64,000 nucleotides of DNA from Kingdonia uniflora (Eukaryota; Streptophyta; Magnoliopsida; Ranunculales; Circaeasteraceae): positions 3,410,001 through 3,474,000 of the forward strand of contig JACGCM010001272.1 of assembly GCA_014058105.1 (NCBI GenBank). The letters run 5' to 3'. Numbering within the stretch: the first letter of the stretch is position 1; every line of letters starts with the position of its first letter. The position numbers were made by a program, and so were the translations under genes. The notes under the pieces are model-generated. The model was not told where the DNA came from and did no database searches. It was given only the letters and a program-made list of their open reading frames with translations. Below, one piece after another: positions 32,225 to 43,853 of the stretch.

Positions 32225-34895
32225 CTTACTTTCCTACAACAAGGTTTGCAAAATTGTCTTAGCCAACAAAAATCTATCCAACAAACAATATTCCAGCAGA
32301 TTAGAACATTCCAAACTATTCATACAATCACAGAGTAACATTCTACTCTACCTTCTCATTTCTTCCCTACAGATGTTCATTGTCATCCCCCTAGTTGTCT
32401 CGTACTGTTTAGGGAGATAGACCATCCAACCCGACCACAACTCCAATAGAAATATCTTCCACCTTATCATGTTCTTCCTTCTCAACATAGGTGTCCGCCA
32501 TAATGGCATTCACCTCATCTTCGGAATACCTCTTGGTTATAAGGTGGCGCCCGATTATGTCACAGTCAGTTACCACCTCCTCCAAATTCCTTTTCATTTT
32601 CCCTGAAAGATCGTTAAACTCTGCCTCTTGAGAAGCCTTCAGGGCCTCTAACCGCTTCCTCTCCTTAATCAAGTCAGCTTTCAGTCGAGCTACCTTCTTC
32701 TCAAGCTCGACCTTCCGCTTCTTCAGCTCAGTTTTCTTCTCCTCGACCCCAAGGCATATCCCATTTATCAAAAGGGCTGCATGCAAAAAAAACAATATCG
32801 ACCTTACTGTTAATTCGAATCACTATAAAAAGTTCATCACATATTCAAACAAATGAACTTACTATTTTGTTCATCTCCTCCTTCCTATTAAGAGTTGCAA
32901 GCCTCACCCTTTCCTCCACCTCTTTCATCTCATCACCTATAACAGGTCGATCCTTTATAGGCTTCACCCCTATCAGTTCGGAAGGCTCGACCCTCCTCTT
33001 TTTCATCCCTCCCTCGTCCTTACCACTTCTTGTAGTTCCCGAGGTCGAGCAACGCTTTAGCATCTTCTAATTTGGAAATGCCCAAGCTATCTTGCTCGAC
33101 GTAGTAGACTCCGATAAACCTACAAAGTCCACTCCAAAGGCCTTGGGCAAGTTTGCTCGCCTCTCCCCATCAGTTTCCCTCTTCTTGTTGCCCTCAGTGC
33201 CCGCCATTAGCCTCATTGATTGAGACTTTTGAACTTTCTCAGACTGGCTGTTAGAATATTTCTTTATGCTAATGCTGAGTTTTTTCAGCACGGCCTTGAG
33301 CTCTATCCCTTCCTGAGCAACAGTGTCCAATAGAGACTCCTTCCTCGTCACCCTTGATTGAGAACCTGTCGGTTAACAATACATTATCATCAGCGGAGCA
33401 ACATTCAGTTTCAACATATCAATCTTACACATTATACATTATCATACTTACTTTTTTTTACAGATCTACACAGAAGTTCCATGGGTTCTTCATCATCTCT
33501 CTGAAGGCAATAACCCTCCACCCATATCATATTATTATTCCATGGTCGATCTGCTGAGTTCAGATCGAAGAAACGAGGCCGAGTCAAACTCGCAAAAATA
33601 TATTCCCCTCCACATGCATAAAAGTTTTTTACCCCATAAAATTGTAAGACATCCTCAGGAGATATCCTCATCTCAATCCCATCCTCCTCCCACAACTTGT
33701 TTACAAATTCATAAACATTTATCACCTCCCTCATGTTCCCGTTCAACTGAACAGGACATGCCTCAATCATGTTTATAATCCCTTTTTCCAAATTGCTAAG
33801 GGGAAGACACAACCCGTACTCCAACAGAGACAGGTAACACAAGAACCCTCCGTCAGGTCACCCTGGAAATTTTCATCAAAATACTCTAACGAGATCGATT
33901 CATCTAAACCCCTATCTCGTTTCTCCCTCTCCAAATCAGCTAATAGAATGAAATATTCCTCTCCAGTTGTTGCAATACAACTCTTAAAATACCTACTGGC
34001 ATGTTCTACACAACTACCCTATCTCCCCCTACAGAAGCCTTGGCTTTACTAAACTCTTTGAATACATCAGAATTCGAAAGATAGGTTACCAATCATTTAA
34101 GGAAATCAGGAAATTGAACAACCTCTACTTCTTCTTCCCTATTAGATATTATAATCTCGCACTCTGCCGATCGACCAGAGGTCGACGCCTCATTAACTGG
34201 AGAAGTATCCATATCAACTATAGATTTACAGGTGAGGGTCTAGTCCTACACGAACACTCCTCACGATCGGCCTACATACAGGTCTAGGTATCCTTTATTT
34301 TCTTTTACATATACATCACCCACATATATCAATCTTTCGTAAATCATATATCACACAGATTTTTATTGATTGCTGTAAATGGTAATTTTAAGATTTACCT
34401 AATACAAAAAATCATTTTCAAAAACAACACATTCAAAGTATCACATATACCCAACTAACCTTCTATGTCAGAATGCGAATCTGACGCAGCGTCAAATCCT
34501 CCCCTCACAATGCTGTTATTTAACCACCTTCGTAACTCAGTCTCTGTAACTCTCTCTCGCTTTGATTGTTAATCACCCTCGATTAAATTCTTACGAGATT
34601 CTCTAATATATTTTTTCTTTCCTCTCTCACTGTTCTTCAAGTATTTAGAAGTTGAGAAACCTTTGAATAATGAAGATGAAGTATTCCTTATATTTTATCT
34701 CTCTAACTGCTGGCAGTTATTAGGCCTCATACCATCCATCCTCTGTTTTGGAATCGAGGCATCCCCACTATAATCAATGTCAAACGTCTTGCACCTTTTC
34801 GGTGACAACGCTTTCCCATAATTACCCTTTGCCTTATATTTTAACCTATTTTTATCTCTATTTTCCAAATCTCCACCTGACCTCCCCACACTCAT
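32225..34895 (-). pseudogene. A: antisense aORF3, exons 1 to 5 start
   Basis: Minus-strand exons: exon 1 34895-34460 (start MSVGRSGGD, serine-rich, LER and SSS stretches), exon 2 34271-33452 (Transposase_28-like domain: ACPVQLNGNMREVINV, EDVLQFYGVKNF, WNNNMIWVEG), exon 3 about 33351-32863 (basic stretch KRCSTSGTTRSGK then KKRRVEPSE), exon 4 about 32779-32352 (coiled coil from ELKKRKVELEKKVARLKADL, then RYSEDEVNAIMADTYVE), and nine bases of exon 5 ending at the B insertion. Donors AAA|GTAAGTATG and ATA|GTAAGTTC are kept. Exons continue at 17419-15641. An intact exon 2 frame of 136 codons remains at 33432-33842. Confidence 0.78.
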
Positions 34896-35207
34896 GATAA
34901 CTCAGACTTACACGCAAACGGCCTTTCCCAGCTTTTGCACAAGAGATAAAATTATTAGCTACCTATTTTTTTTTTCTATTTTTGCTACTTCTACTTATAG
35001 AAGTGCTGACGTCACTTCCAAAGCTCTCAAAATTTCAAAAATATTCAAATTCATTTTTTGTAATAGTCATAAACAGCATTAGCAACAATAGAGGATATAT
35101 TCTAACTTCATTCTTATTTTATTTCTTTAGAAATTATTTGGGCTTATATACTTACATACATACCACTCATATTTATATTCATCACACTTTCATCCCAATT
35201 TACTCCC
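34896..35207. other. A: intergenic spacer between aORF2 and aORF3
   Basis: About 310 bp, AT-rich. It would hold the promoter and leader of aORF3 and the end of aORF2. No further gene seen. Confidence 0.45.
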
Positions 35208-35561
35208 TCACATATAATTACACCTAAAACATCCATGATGTCCTGGTGAACCGCATCCAATCATTTCGCCTCCAACAATCCTCACATCTTCCAATTCGAT
35301 CTCTTCTTCAACAATCAATCTCACAGCATCTTTTCAAGCTGCAGGTTCCACCATCACTTCCCGAATTAGCTCCTCATAGAAACGACGTTCATACTCACGT
35401 TTCCAACCCATCCAATATAAACCTTCAAATTGACAATCCCTCACTAGCAGTTCAGCATCATAGTCTAATAAGCCAAAAATCCTCTCCCACACTTTAACTA
35501 TCTTTATCATCAACCTCCCCTCAATGGCATAAGTAATTCTCTCAGATCAAGTCCACAACAT
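35208..35561 (-). pseudogene. A: antisense small gene aORF2
   Basis: 354 bp, the same length as in B. Start ATG at 35561; core IVKVWERIFGLLDYDAELLV (35510-35450), then EEEIELEDV and the terminal GHHGCFRCNYM with stop at 35208-35210. Two internal stops (after MLWT and near 35345). A TATA box lies at 35599-35606. The product was a soluble acidic protein of about 117 residues; family unknown. Confidence 0.7.
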
Positions 35562-35598
35562 TTCTATTCTCTTCCACTGCTTAAAACTCCTTTTACCC

Positions 35599-35606
35599 TA
35601 TTTATA
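35599..35606 (-). promoter_or_regulatory. A: TATA box of aORF2
   Basis: The minus strand reads TATAAATAGGGTA. The distance from its first base to the ATG (35561) is 45, equal to that in H. Confidence 0.65.
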
Positions 35607-36060
35607 CATTTTTGTTGCGAATCCCCCACAGTTCGTAATATTATCCTATTCTTTCATTACAAAAATATCTAGTATCTTGAAAAAAGTTATTTGAACATAT
35701 ATCTCCATATCGACCTCAGTCAATTCAGCCTATTCCATATCGAGCTTATTCTTTCTAAATCTCATTGTCAAAACGACATCCCTGAGCTCAAATTTCTTAT
35801 CCTAAACATTCTACAGTTTTGTTTCTCCCCTAATAAATTGCAGTCATTCAGTTTGATCATTCATTACACAACTCATGTTACATCCATATTTTTATAGCTC
35901 AATTATTATAACCAAGTTGTAAGTTCTAATCTCAAACATAACATTTCATCCTATATTTAAAAATCTTTAAATCATTCATAGCTTAATTTATAGGGTTATT
36001 CTATACATATATCAACACAGAGTTTGGATACAAATTTTTATTCAGCTCGAATATAAATTT

Positions 36061-36215
36061 TAGGTACTTTACAGATAACAAGTCTTTCAGGTACTTTACA
36101 GATAATACGTCTTTCAAGTACTCTAAAATTAGGTACTTTACAGATAATAAGTTTTTTAAGTGCTTTACCGATGACAGGTCTTTCAGGCACTCCGAAACAT
36201 TAAATCTTTCAGTTC
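36061..36215. repeat. A: short repeats between aORF1 and aORF2
   Basis: Four copies of a 30-40 bp unit with the core AGGTACTTTACAGATAA (36062, 36092, 36133 and a diverged copy near 36160). Homologous to 30605-30760 in B. Confidence 0.8.
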
Positions 36216-36855
36216 ATCTGACTTTAGTAATATTTTACTCTAAGAATCCTCTGATACAATGCATACATTGGAAGTCACCATAGGCCCTTCTTCCTTTACA
36301 ATATCTTACTCTAACCAGAAACTGGGTTTGGAGGAAGTATGGGCATAAAAGCAGAGGACTTAGTGGTTGAACCAACCCTTCAAATATAAGGTTTTCTTAG
36401 CGCCAAGTAACCATGGAGGTATAGAAGCTGACTTCCATTCTCCAACTCCCTTCTCTACTACCACCGTTGCCTTCTCTAGAACCACTAGTTCTGCAGAGTT
36501 GGTAGACATGAAGAGGGCCCGACCTTAAAATCCAGTCCTATGAAAGACATCGACGCAACTTCCCCGTAGTTTTGCCAAACCCCGCATCTGTCACCCCAAC
36601 CTTATCTTCTGCAGGGATGCAGAGATGAATCCAACGTTGCTCGCCTCTTAAGACAACGTGATAAAATCTTCACATACAATAAAAAATTTCCTCAGCTTCA
36701 GCCGCTTCATCTTTCGACATACCATGATACGTCGGTGGAATGGGAACAAGGGTAGGCATCTCTAAAGATTGATCTTCGAAGTATCTAAACTTCAATTTTT
36801 GCATCTCAATAGTAATCCTCTCTTCGTGAACCCTTCTCCGAGTCTTTACCATCAT
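36183..36855 (-). pseudogene. A: antisense gene aORF1
   Basis: Minus strand, start ATG at 36852 or 36855 (MVKTRRRVHEERI), open to 36670 and then broken by frameshifts and a stop. Motifs in order: SLEMPTLVPIPPTYHGMS (36760-36705), GEQRWIHL (36630), FMSTNSAELVVLE (36515-36475), GAKKTLYLKGWFNH (36405-36365), terminal DELKDLMFRSA with stop at 36183-36185. Reconstructed span about 673 bp (near 220 codons). It has its own TATA box. I do not recognise the family. Confidence 0.7.
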
Positions 36856-36920
36856 AATTTTTTTTAAAGAATTTTACAACAAACAAGTGTAGTTTGTTAC
36901 AATCCAAGGTACAGGTACTA

Positions 36921-36928
36921 TTTATATA
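36921..36928 (-). promoter_or_regulatory. A: TATA box of aORF1
   Basis: TATATAAA on the minus strand in a GGGGTTATATAAATAGTACC context, about 75 bases from the ATG. H has GGGTTATATAAAGAGTACC at the equivalent place. Confidence 0.65.
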
Positions 36929-37177
36929 ACCCCAATATTCAATGTGCAGGTACGTTTCCCCAAGCGTCATCATTCAATATAGACAAAACTCTCATAAACT
37001 CTAAACATCGCATACATCCATATTCCCATCAGCATTTAATGCACAAACGTTGCCCCATAACACGCAAGTTTTCCATGCAGTAAAATCCATATCATTACTT
37101 CTTTCATTTTCACACTTCTAGCCCAAATACCTATATACCCACAAAATTCTTTCTCAACCAAAGCCACCCGTGACTTC

Positions 37178-37194
37178 GGTTACGAGAAGGCAAT
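37178..37194 (+). other. A: polypurine tract
   Basis: GGTTACGAGAAGGCAAT lies next to the 3' LTR; it aligns with GGTTGTGAGGGGGCGAT of B with a few changes. Confidence 0.65.
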
Positions 37195-37789
37195 TGTAGG
37201 GGCCTATCCCTCGATTTAACCCAAATTGAGCTATTCCAATTTGAACTACCTCCAAGTCAGACTCACGCATTCTACACGTGACATCAACAGTAATGAAGAA
37301 CGTGGGTCAAGCTCAAAGACATAAAAATGAACAAGTTAAAGATACTTGCCTCTCATGAACTCAGCAGTTACTCAGTCAACCGCCATTAACCACATTGTTC
37401 AGAGGACGTGCTTCAACACGATGAAGAACTGTGAAGGAGGCCTATATAAAAAAAAGTTCCATAAGGGACAAGGACCAGAAAAATACACGAGAAATCGCCA
37501 AGAAAATTTCATTTTCTAGATTCTCAAAATATCAAAACTTCTTATTTACAAGATCAGATATTTCTAAGTCGAGAGGTCACTTGTAATAAGATATCAGCCT
37601 CAAGTAAAAAAAGTCACTATTACAAAAACCCTCAACTCGAAGTCGTTGTTTTTTACCTATTCAGAGGTTTTCTACGCTAAATCACCTATGTTATTTTTTA
37701 TTTTTTATTTTTTATTAGTTTTGTCATAGGAACATTGGTGAAAGAGCTAATTCCAAGCCATCTCGAGCTTACAGAATTAGGCCATTACA
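37195..37789 (+). repeat. A: 3' LTR
   Basis: 595 bp from TGTAGGGGCCTATCCCTCG to GAATTAGGCCATTACA, with TATATAAA at 37443-37450. The same LTR family as B, D, E and H. No 5' partner is in the window. Confidence 0.9.
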
Positions 37790-38966
37790 CATATAATAAT
37801 GGTTTACCTTTGATTGGCTCTTAAGGTTGAGACACACGAAAGAACTTGTCTTTATCCAGTATAGGGTAGATTGCTGAGATCCTGACATTCATCTTTGGAA
37901 AGACCGGTTTGGATAATAAGTTTCCTTTTCGCAATTTGCCTATGTCTGTTTTAGTTCACTTTTTATTACCCTAGACATCTTTGTTGTGTTTACTCTCTCT
38001 CTCTCTCTCTATGTGTTTGGACCCTTCGCGGTTAAGACAATTTTAGTAGATTTATACCTTTTGGACATCACCCTTTCCAGGTCGATATATCCATTTACCT
38101 TTGTAATGATGTCTTCCAAATTTGAGGGTTTGTTTAAGAAAAAATGCTCATTCGCTTTAAAATCGATATGTAGGACATCATCCTTTCCAGGTCGCCTTTT
38201 GATCGAGATTATCCACCATCCGAGCAAGTTTGAATTTTTTTTTTACAAAGACTTTGAGCTTCTCCCCCAAAGACTATTTGAGACTCATAAGAGTGTATAA
38301 ATTTTCCTCGTTGTCTTTGTTATGAGCGTATGTATTGACAGAGATCTTCTGTAACTGGTCGAACGTGGGGGTTGAATTATCAGGTAGAGAATGGATCCAT
38401 CGGAGTGGCTCCCCCCAGAGACTGGTAGTAAAAAGTCAGCAAAAAATATGGCTCAAGTTCAAATACAACCCCAATGAATCTCAAAATTATTGGACATGCT
38501 GTTTAGGATCGGTGCCTCTGCACTTACGTATTTTTAAAGTATGGAAACCTATCGGTACTTCCATATCAAACAACTCTTTTGCAATCGGACTACCTTGTAA
38601 TTTGCTTAATTCATCCTTACTGTCGAGAGCTTGAGCTTTTATTAACTCCTTGATTCATTGATCTATATGTTCCAATGTGACGTATTGATGTGGTACTAGA
38701 ACAGCTAGGCGAGTTGGTAAGGGATTATGATTACCACTTCCCTCACTTAAACGTTCACGATCTAGCACTCTGGATGGAGGTCATCGCTCTTCTGCTGGAT
38801 GCTTCGAGTACCAACGCCCCCTACTAATTTTTAACTGATCTTCTCATTCTAGATAAGTTGAGGCTTCAGGTACGTGTTGATCATTGTGCTGATGCCTGGA
38901 AGCTCCACTACTAGTTGGGCCTCAAGGTCCTAGCCTATCACGTACTGAAACCTTAAAAGTCGCTGG
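37790..38966 (-). pseudogene. gag: Element G: gag fragment, host of A and D
   Basis: Minus-strand gag of a fourth-level host element. It contains FLNKPSNLEDIITKVNGYID (about 38150-38090), the Retrotrans_gag core with RWIHSLPDN-like sequence (about 38420-38370), and an N-terminal part (38960-38640) with VSVRDRLGP-like sequence. Its C-terminal end is cut by A at 37789/37790 within the stretch that precedes the nucleocapsid motif, and its N-terminal end is cut by D at 38966/38967. A CT microsatellite and other indels disturb the frame. Confidence 0.75.
37992..38010. repeat. (CT)n microsatellite
   Basis: About nine CT units inside G gag. It is absent from homologous gag copies, so it expanded after insertion. 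Confidence 0.85.
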
Positions 38967-39569
38967 TGTAGGGACCTATCCCTCGATCTCACCTAGTTCG
39001 AATTACCTCCATCTCAAACTCACGCATTTTTAGCACATTTTCCCAGTCAACATTTCAGCCTACCCCACAAACTGGTTAAGAACGTGGGCCGAACTTAAGC
39101 TGAATAACCTTATCTAGTTAAAGACACCTGTATCCTACGAACTTGTCAGCTATTCGATCAACTATCACTAACCACATTTTTCAGAAAATATGCTCCAGCA
39201 CTACGAAGAGCTGCGGAGAAGGCCTATATAAAGAAAAAGTTCTAGAAGAGACACGGACCAGAAAAATTACACAAGAGATCGTTAAGAAACTATCGATTCA
39301 AGATTCTCATACAAGATTACAAACTTTTTAGTTTCAAGGTTAAAAACATTTCTATATTTAGAGATTACTTGTAATAAAGATATCCGCCTAAAGCGATAAA
39401 GATATTTTTACAAAAATCTTCCACACGTGGTTTTTTTTACCTATTTAAAGGTTTTCCACGCTAAAATTACTTGTTTTATTTCTTACTTTCTATTAGAATA
39501 TTGTTACAGGTTTATTGGTGTGATAGCAAATTCTAAGCCAATTTGAGCTTACGGAATTTGGCCATTACA
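38967..39569 (+). repeat. D: 5' LTR
   Basis: 603 bp, TGTAGGGACCTATCCCTCG to GGAATTTGGCCATTACA. TATATAAAG at 39225-39233 is the likely promoter. Followed directly by the primer binding site. Confidence 0.93.
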
Positions 39570-39590
39570 TTTGGCACCGTCTGTAGGAAA
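39570..39590 (+). other. D: primer binding site
   Basis: TTTGGCACCGTCTGTAGGAA, adjacent to the LTR end. Confidence 0.78.
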
Positions 39591-39641
39591 GGTTATATTT
39601 CTAGGATATCCTAAGGCAGTCTTTCACTATAAATTTCAATC

Positions 39642-41400
39642 ATGGTTACTTCCCGATGATCGGCTGCAGGAGCTCAGCTCAAAGTTTCCATGGAGCCGGG
39701 GCGGCTCGCTGAGTTACAGGCGAATCTCAACGTCAAGATAGAGAAATGCGCCAAACTTGAACTTTACTTAACAAAAGATGAGGAGCTCTGGGAAAAAGAG
39801 CTCGATACAGAACGACAAATCGTTTAATAACACTCAGACGGCATGAAGATTAGATGACAATTATGCAAACTACCCAAGATGCTCTACAAAATACTCAGCA
39901 AGCTCCTCCTGCCAGAGGTCACGATTAGCTCCCAGAGACCTCCCGTGTTTCTATAAGGGAAAGATTGGGACCACGGGGAATCGCCAGTAAAGCTATTTCT
40001 AGAAATCTACAATATGAACCATAACCCCTCCTTACATTTGGGGGGTGAAGTTCAGTCCGAAGTCAGTCGAGGTCACCGAATTTCAATCCTCCAGGGGGAA
40101 GAGCAGTGACCTCAACATCAAGTTCTAGCGCGAGATTGCCTAAGTGAAGGTACGGGCACTCATCATCCACACGTCATTACATCACAAAAAGGAATATCGG
40201 CCAACGGATTAAGGAGTTGATCGAAGCAAACGTTCTGGGTACTACCGGCGATGCCAAAAAGTTACAAGAATGTCCGATTGCCAAGAAACTATTTGATATG
40301 GAGATACCAAAAGGTTTCCATACTCCTAAAATTTGCATATACAAAGGTACTGACCTGAAGAAGCACATTCAACAATACCGTGATTCATTAGGGTTGTACT
40401 CCAATCTTAACCACATCCTCTGCCGTCTGTTTGCCAGAAGTCTACAGGAGGAACCACTCCGATGGTTCCATTATTTCCCTGAGGACTCCATCTGCGCATT
40501 CGATCAGCTGTAGAAATAGTTTATCAAGACGTATTCTCATAACAGAGACAAAGAGGAGAACTTGTATTCTCTTTTCAGCCTTTAACAGTCTCATGGAAAG
40601 AAGCTTAAAGATTTCTTGAAGAAATTCTTAGAACTTGCGCAAAAAATGGATAGCCTCGATCAAAAAATGGTTGTTACTGTTTTTACCAATACTCTCTGGC
40701 TCAACTGCAAGGCCAAAGAATACCTCTTCCTTAACAAACTTGCGAACTTAGAGGAGATAATCACCAAAGTTAATAGTTACGTCAACCTAGAGATAATGAT
40801 ATCCGAGCGACAAAAATCTAATAAATCTGTCCTCTCTACCAAAGGCCCATCTACAGATCGAGCCAGTGAACCCAAAGAGGAATATGGAGATCAGAAGCGC
40901 ACCAAGGGCAATACTAGTTACCCTCGGAAAGGCAGTCCACCAAACAAACCCATCCTCCCAAAACTGAACGCCCGATTCTCCACAATTTATCCATTGCTAT
41001 TGAAGGATCCACTCTACCATGTCACTCAACCACTGGATCCAATCGATAGTCGACCATATTGCCTGTATCAAAAGGTAAATCATCATACTACTGACAGTTG
41101 CAATGCTCTACAACGGTTGCCTGAGTACATTTTTAATGAGGGACGGATGCTCGAATACATTATCGATCTGAAGTCGTACAAAGATGGCAGCTATAAGAAG
41201 TAGCTCAAAGTTATTCAGGTTAATGATCAAGCTGAGTAAAAGCATCTCTACTATATGCACCACAGTAACATGATCGAAATCAATCTCACACCTCAGGACA
41301 AAGAAGCCAAGCTTCTCCCCAAGTCGAGCAATCGCCGACTCGGGATCTCCTTCAAAGATTGCGATACTAGCCATGTCAAGTTTCTACATCATGATGCATT
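39642..41400 (+). pseudogene. gag: D: gag polyprotein
   Basis: Start ATG at 39642. After a degenerate N-terminal part, 40217-40513 is open (GFHTPKICIYKGTDLKKHIQ, SLQEEPLRWFHYFPEDS), and 40616-41203 is open (KKFLELAQKMDSL, FLNKLANLEEIITKVNSYV, a basic lysine-rich linker, and a nucleocapsid motif near 41060-41100 in which one histidine is glutamine). It then reads LLPKSSNRRLGISFKDCD into protease. Stops occur at about 40510 and 41200. Forms the particle core. Confidence 0.85.
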
Positions 41401-41820
41401 ATTCATATTGCTCAAGATAAAGAAGTTTGTCATGCACACAATGATGTTCGATACGGGAAGTGGTATTGAGATCATTTTTCAGAGTAAGATCGACTAGATG
41501 TGTTTGCCTGACCAAGTTATTCAGAGTGACACCGATATCAATATGTTCAATGGTTTTAGGGAAGAATGAGCAGTCAAGATCATCTTACCTATTACCGAAG
41601 GACCAGCTATTATCGACATCATTTTTGATGTCATTAGTGCCAAATCTCGTTATCACAGGATTATGGGCTGCTGCTGGATACACGACATGGAAGCAATCGC
41701 TTCCACCTATCATCAAGCACTCCGATTCAAACATGACAATGGTATTTATGAGATCAGAGGTAGTCAGAAGCTCTCTTGATCTTGTGAAAATACCATCTCT
41801 GCTATTTAAGATACTTTAGA
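41401..41820 (+). pseudogene. pol: D: retropepsin-like aspartic protease
   Basis: The catalytic motif MMFDTGSGIEIIF is intact (about 41440-41480), followed by a stop (GAC TAG) near 41495. The flap region and the last strands (KIILPITEGP, YHRIMGCCWIHDMEA) continue in two frames to about 41790. Confidence 0.83.
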
Positions 41821-42950
41821 TAGATTTGCGGTATAACAATAATAGAAAGCTGATCACCTCAACAATTAACCATCTACAGAGGAGCCCACAAAATATATCA
41901 ACATTGGACCTAGAAAAAGTACTTTCATTGGTACTAAGCTGGTTCAGTACAAAAAAAAATGCTCTCATTTAGTTCTTGCAACTCAATCGAGATGTTTTTA
42001 CATAGTCTTTCAAAAAAATGCTTGGGGTCGATCCAACCATGGCCTGTCATAAATTAGCTATCAATAATAACGCCGCAGCGGTCAAACAAAAGCAGTGACG
42101 ACTTTCATCTCGTCTTCGAGATGAAATTAACACCGAGACCAAGAAATTGATCAAAGTGAGATTCATTCGAGAAGCCAAGTATCCAGACTGAAAATCCAAC
42201 ATTGTTGCTATCCCAAAGAAGAATGAAAATGTTTAAGTTTGCATAGATTTTACATGTCTAAGCAAACATGTTCCAAAGGACAGTTTCCCTCTTTCCAACA
42301 TTTATCAGATTATCAATTCCACAGTAGGCCATAACCTCCTATCTATGATGGACGTTACTTCGGGATATAATCAAATTCTACTTTTGGAAGAAGATCAAGA
42401 GAAGACAACTTTAATCACTGAAAGATGTCTTTATTGTTACAAAGTCATTCCCTTTGGACTCAAGAACGCGAGTGCCACATATCAACGGTTGATGACTACT
42501 ATGTTCAAAGTACACCTAGGGAAAGTCATTGAAGTCTACATCGATGATCTCTTATGCAAAAGCATATAGACAGCCAATCATATCTCAGATCTCAACCCTA
42601 TATTTAACATCCTTCAAATTTACAGGATACGTCCCAAACCTGATAAATGTCAATTTAGGGTACATTCTGGCCGATTTCTAGGCCACCTCATTAGCAAGAA
42701 AGGAATTGAGGCTGATCCGGATTAAATTTGGGCTCTCCTCGACATGCCCTCTCCAAAAACAATAAAAAGCATTCAAAAACTTGCCGGCAAGATTGCCGCT
42801 ATTAACCGTTTTGTTTATAAATCTTTAGACTGCTTCCATTGGCTATTCCTATTACTCCACGAATGTACCAAATAAGGAAAAGTTCAGCCAAATACAGAGG
42901 TCTCATGGACACCAGAATGCGAAGCGCTTTTCAGGATATCAAAACCTATT
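41821..42950 (+). pseudogene. pol: D: reverse transcriptase
   Basis: Ty3/gypsy RT. Motifs in order: TKKLIKVRFIREAKYPD (42130), VCIDFTCLSKHVPKDSFPL (42240), MMDVTSGYNQILLLEEDQEK (42345-42400), VIPFGLKNASATYQRLM (42445) and the active-site YIDDLLCKS (42538-42565), then GHLISKKGIEADPD (42680) and LAGKIAAINRF (42780). YIDD replaces the more common YVDD and is shared by all copies here. Stops at several places. Confidence 0.9.
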
Positions 42951-43848
42951 TGGGGAGGTCTCCCATAATAAGCACCCCAGTAGATAATAAGGAACTGATT
43001 ATCTACCTAGCAATCACAGATACTTCCCTCAGCTCGATTCTCATTCACCTGGAAGAAAAAAAAAAGAGAAACCAGTCTTCTTCATCAGCAAGTCCCTAAT
43101 ACCAGCGGAAACAAGGTACTCTAAAATTGAGAAACTTCTTCTCACTCTTGTTTATACTTCACAGAAACTCAAGCACTACTTCCAAGCTCATTCAGTCAAA
43201 GTCATGACGAACTACCCACTTCGAGAAATTTTATCCAAGAAAGAAAAATCAAGGAGAGTGCAACAGTGGTCAGTCAGTCTGGGAGAACATGACATCAAGT
43301 ACGAACAATGTCATTCTAAAAAAAGTTAGGCCGTTACCAATTTTCTAGTAGATTTTCTAGTGGAGGATCCCGAGTGGGTGGAATATGACCCTGACCTTAC
43401 TGAAGAAATACCTGAGGATCCACCTTCCAAGCCATTCGATGAACGGGCTGAATAAATTACTATATCAGGGTAGATACTTCTCAGAGATGAATCACTAAGA
43501 CCTGCAGGGTCAGGAATTGAGATCATTTTGATTACCCCTTCCAATGAAAGAATTGAGAAATCAATCTACTTGGATTTTGAGGCCTCAAATAATGTTACCG
43601 AGTATGAAGCTCTCATTCATGGACTCGACCTCGCCCTAGAGCTCGATGTCCCCGAACTCTCAGTTTACAAAAATTCACTACTCATCTTCCACCACTATTT
43701 AGAGCAATACAAGAAAAATTGGAAGATGATTGAATATGTAGCCCTTGTTGCAGATAGGATGAGCAAGTTTGCGAAAATAACTCACGATTATCTTTCTCGA
43801 GGTGAAAATAGACATGCCGATTCCTTGGCATATCTAGCCGGGGTCTTG
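42951..43848 (+). pseudogene. pol: D: degenerate RNase H plus archaeal-type RNase H
   Basis: First RNase H from ELIIYLAITDTSLSSILIHL (42990), broken by a frameshift in a run of eleven A (43053-43063), to RRVQQWSVSLGEHDIKYEQ (about 43300). The aRH begins near 43500 with PAGSGIEIILITPSNERI and is open from 43528: NNVTEYEALIHGLDLALEL (glutamate of the active site), YKNSLLIFHHY (the usual TDS aspartate is asparagine) and RHADSLAYLAGVLGT, where H is inserted. Confidence 0.87.
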
Positions 43849-43853
43849 GGTAC
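43849..43853. repeat. Target site duplication of element H (GGTAC)
   Basis: GGTAC at 43849-43853 is repeated at 56204-56208. Joining the flanks restores the aRH to integrase order of D. Confidence 0.94.

Larger units (their letters stand above)
14746..37789 (+). mobile_element. Element A: Tat element, right part, interrupted by F and B
   Basis: Plus-oriented. Visible parts are the C-terminal half of integrase (14746-15197), a short remnant of the 160-bp array, the antisense genes aORF3, aORF2 and aORF1 (split by B inside aORF3), a purine tract and the 3' LTR. F is inserted in its integrase, so gag to integrase core lie left of the window. The five bases after its 3' LTR (CATAT, 37790-37794) should be the target duplication. 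Confidence 0.87.

Noticed and set aside
37992..38010. CT microsatellite as a promoter element
   Set aside because: It lies inside a broken gag frame of G and is absent from homologous gag copies; simple slippage explains it.
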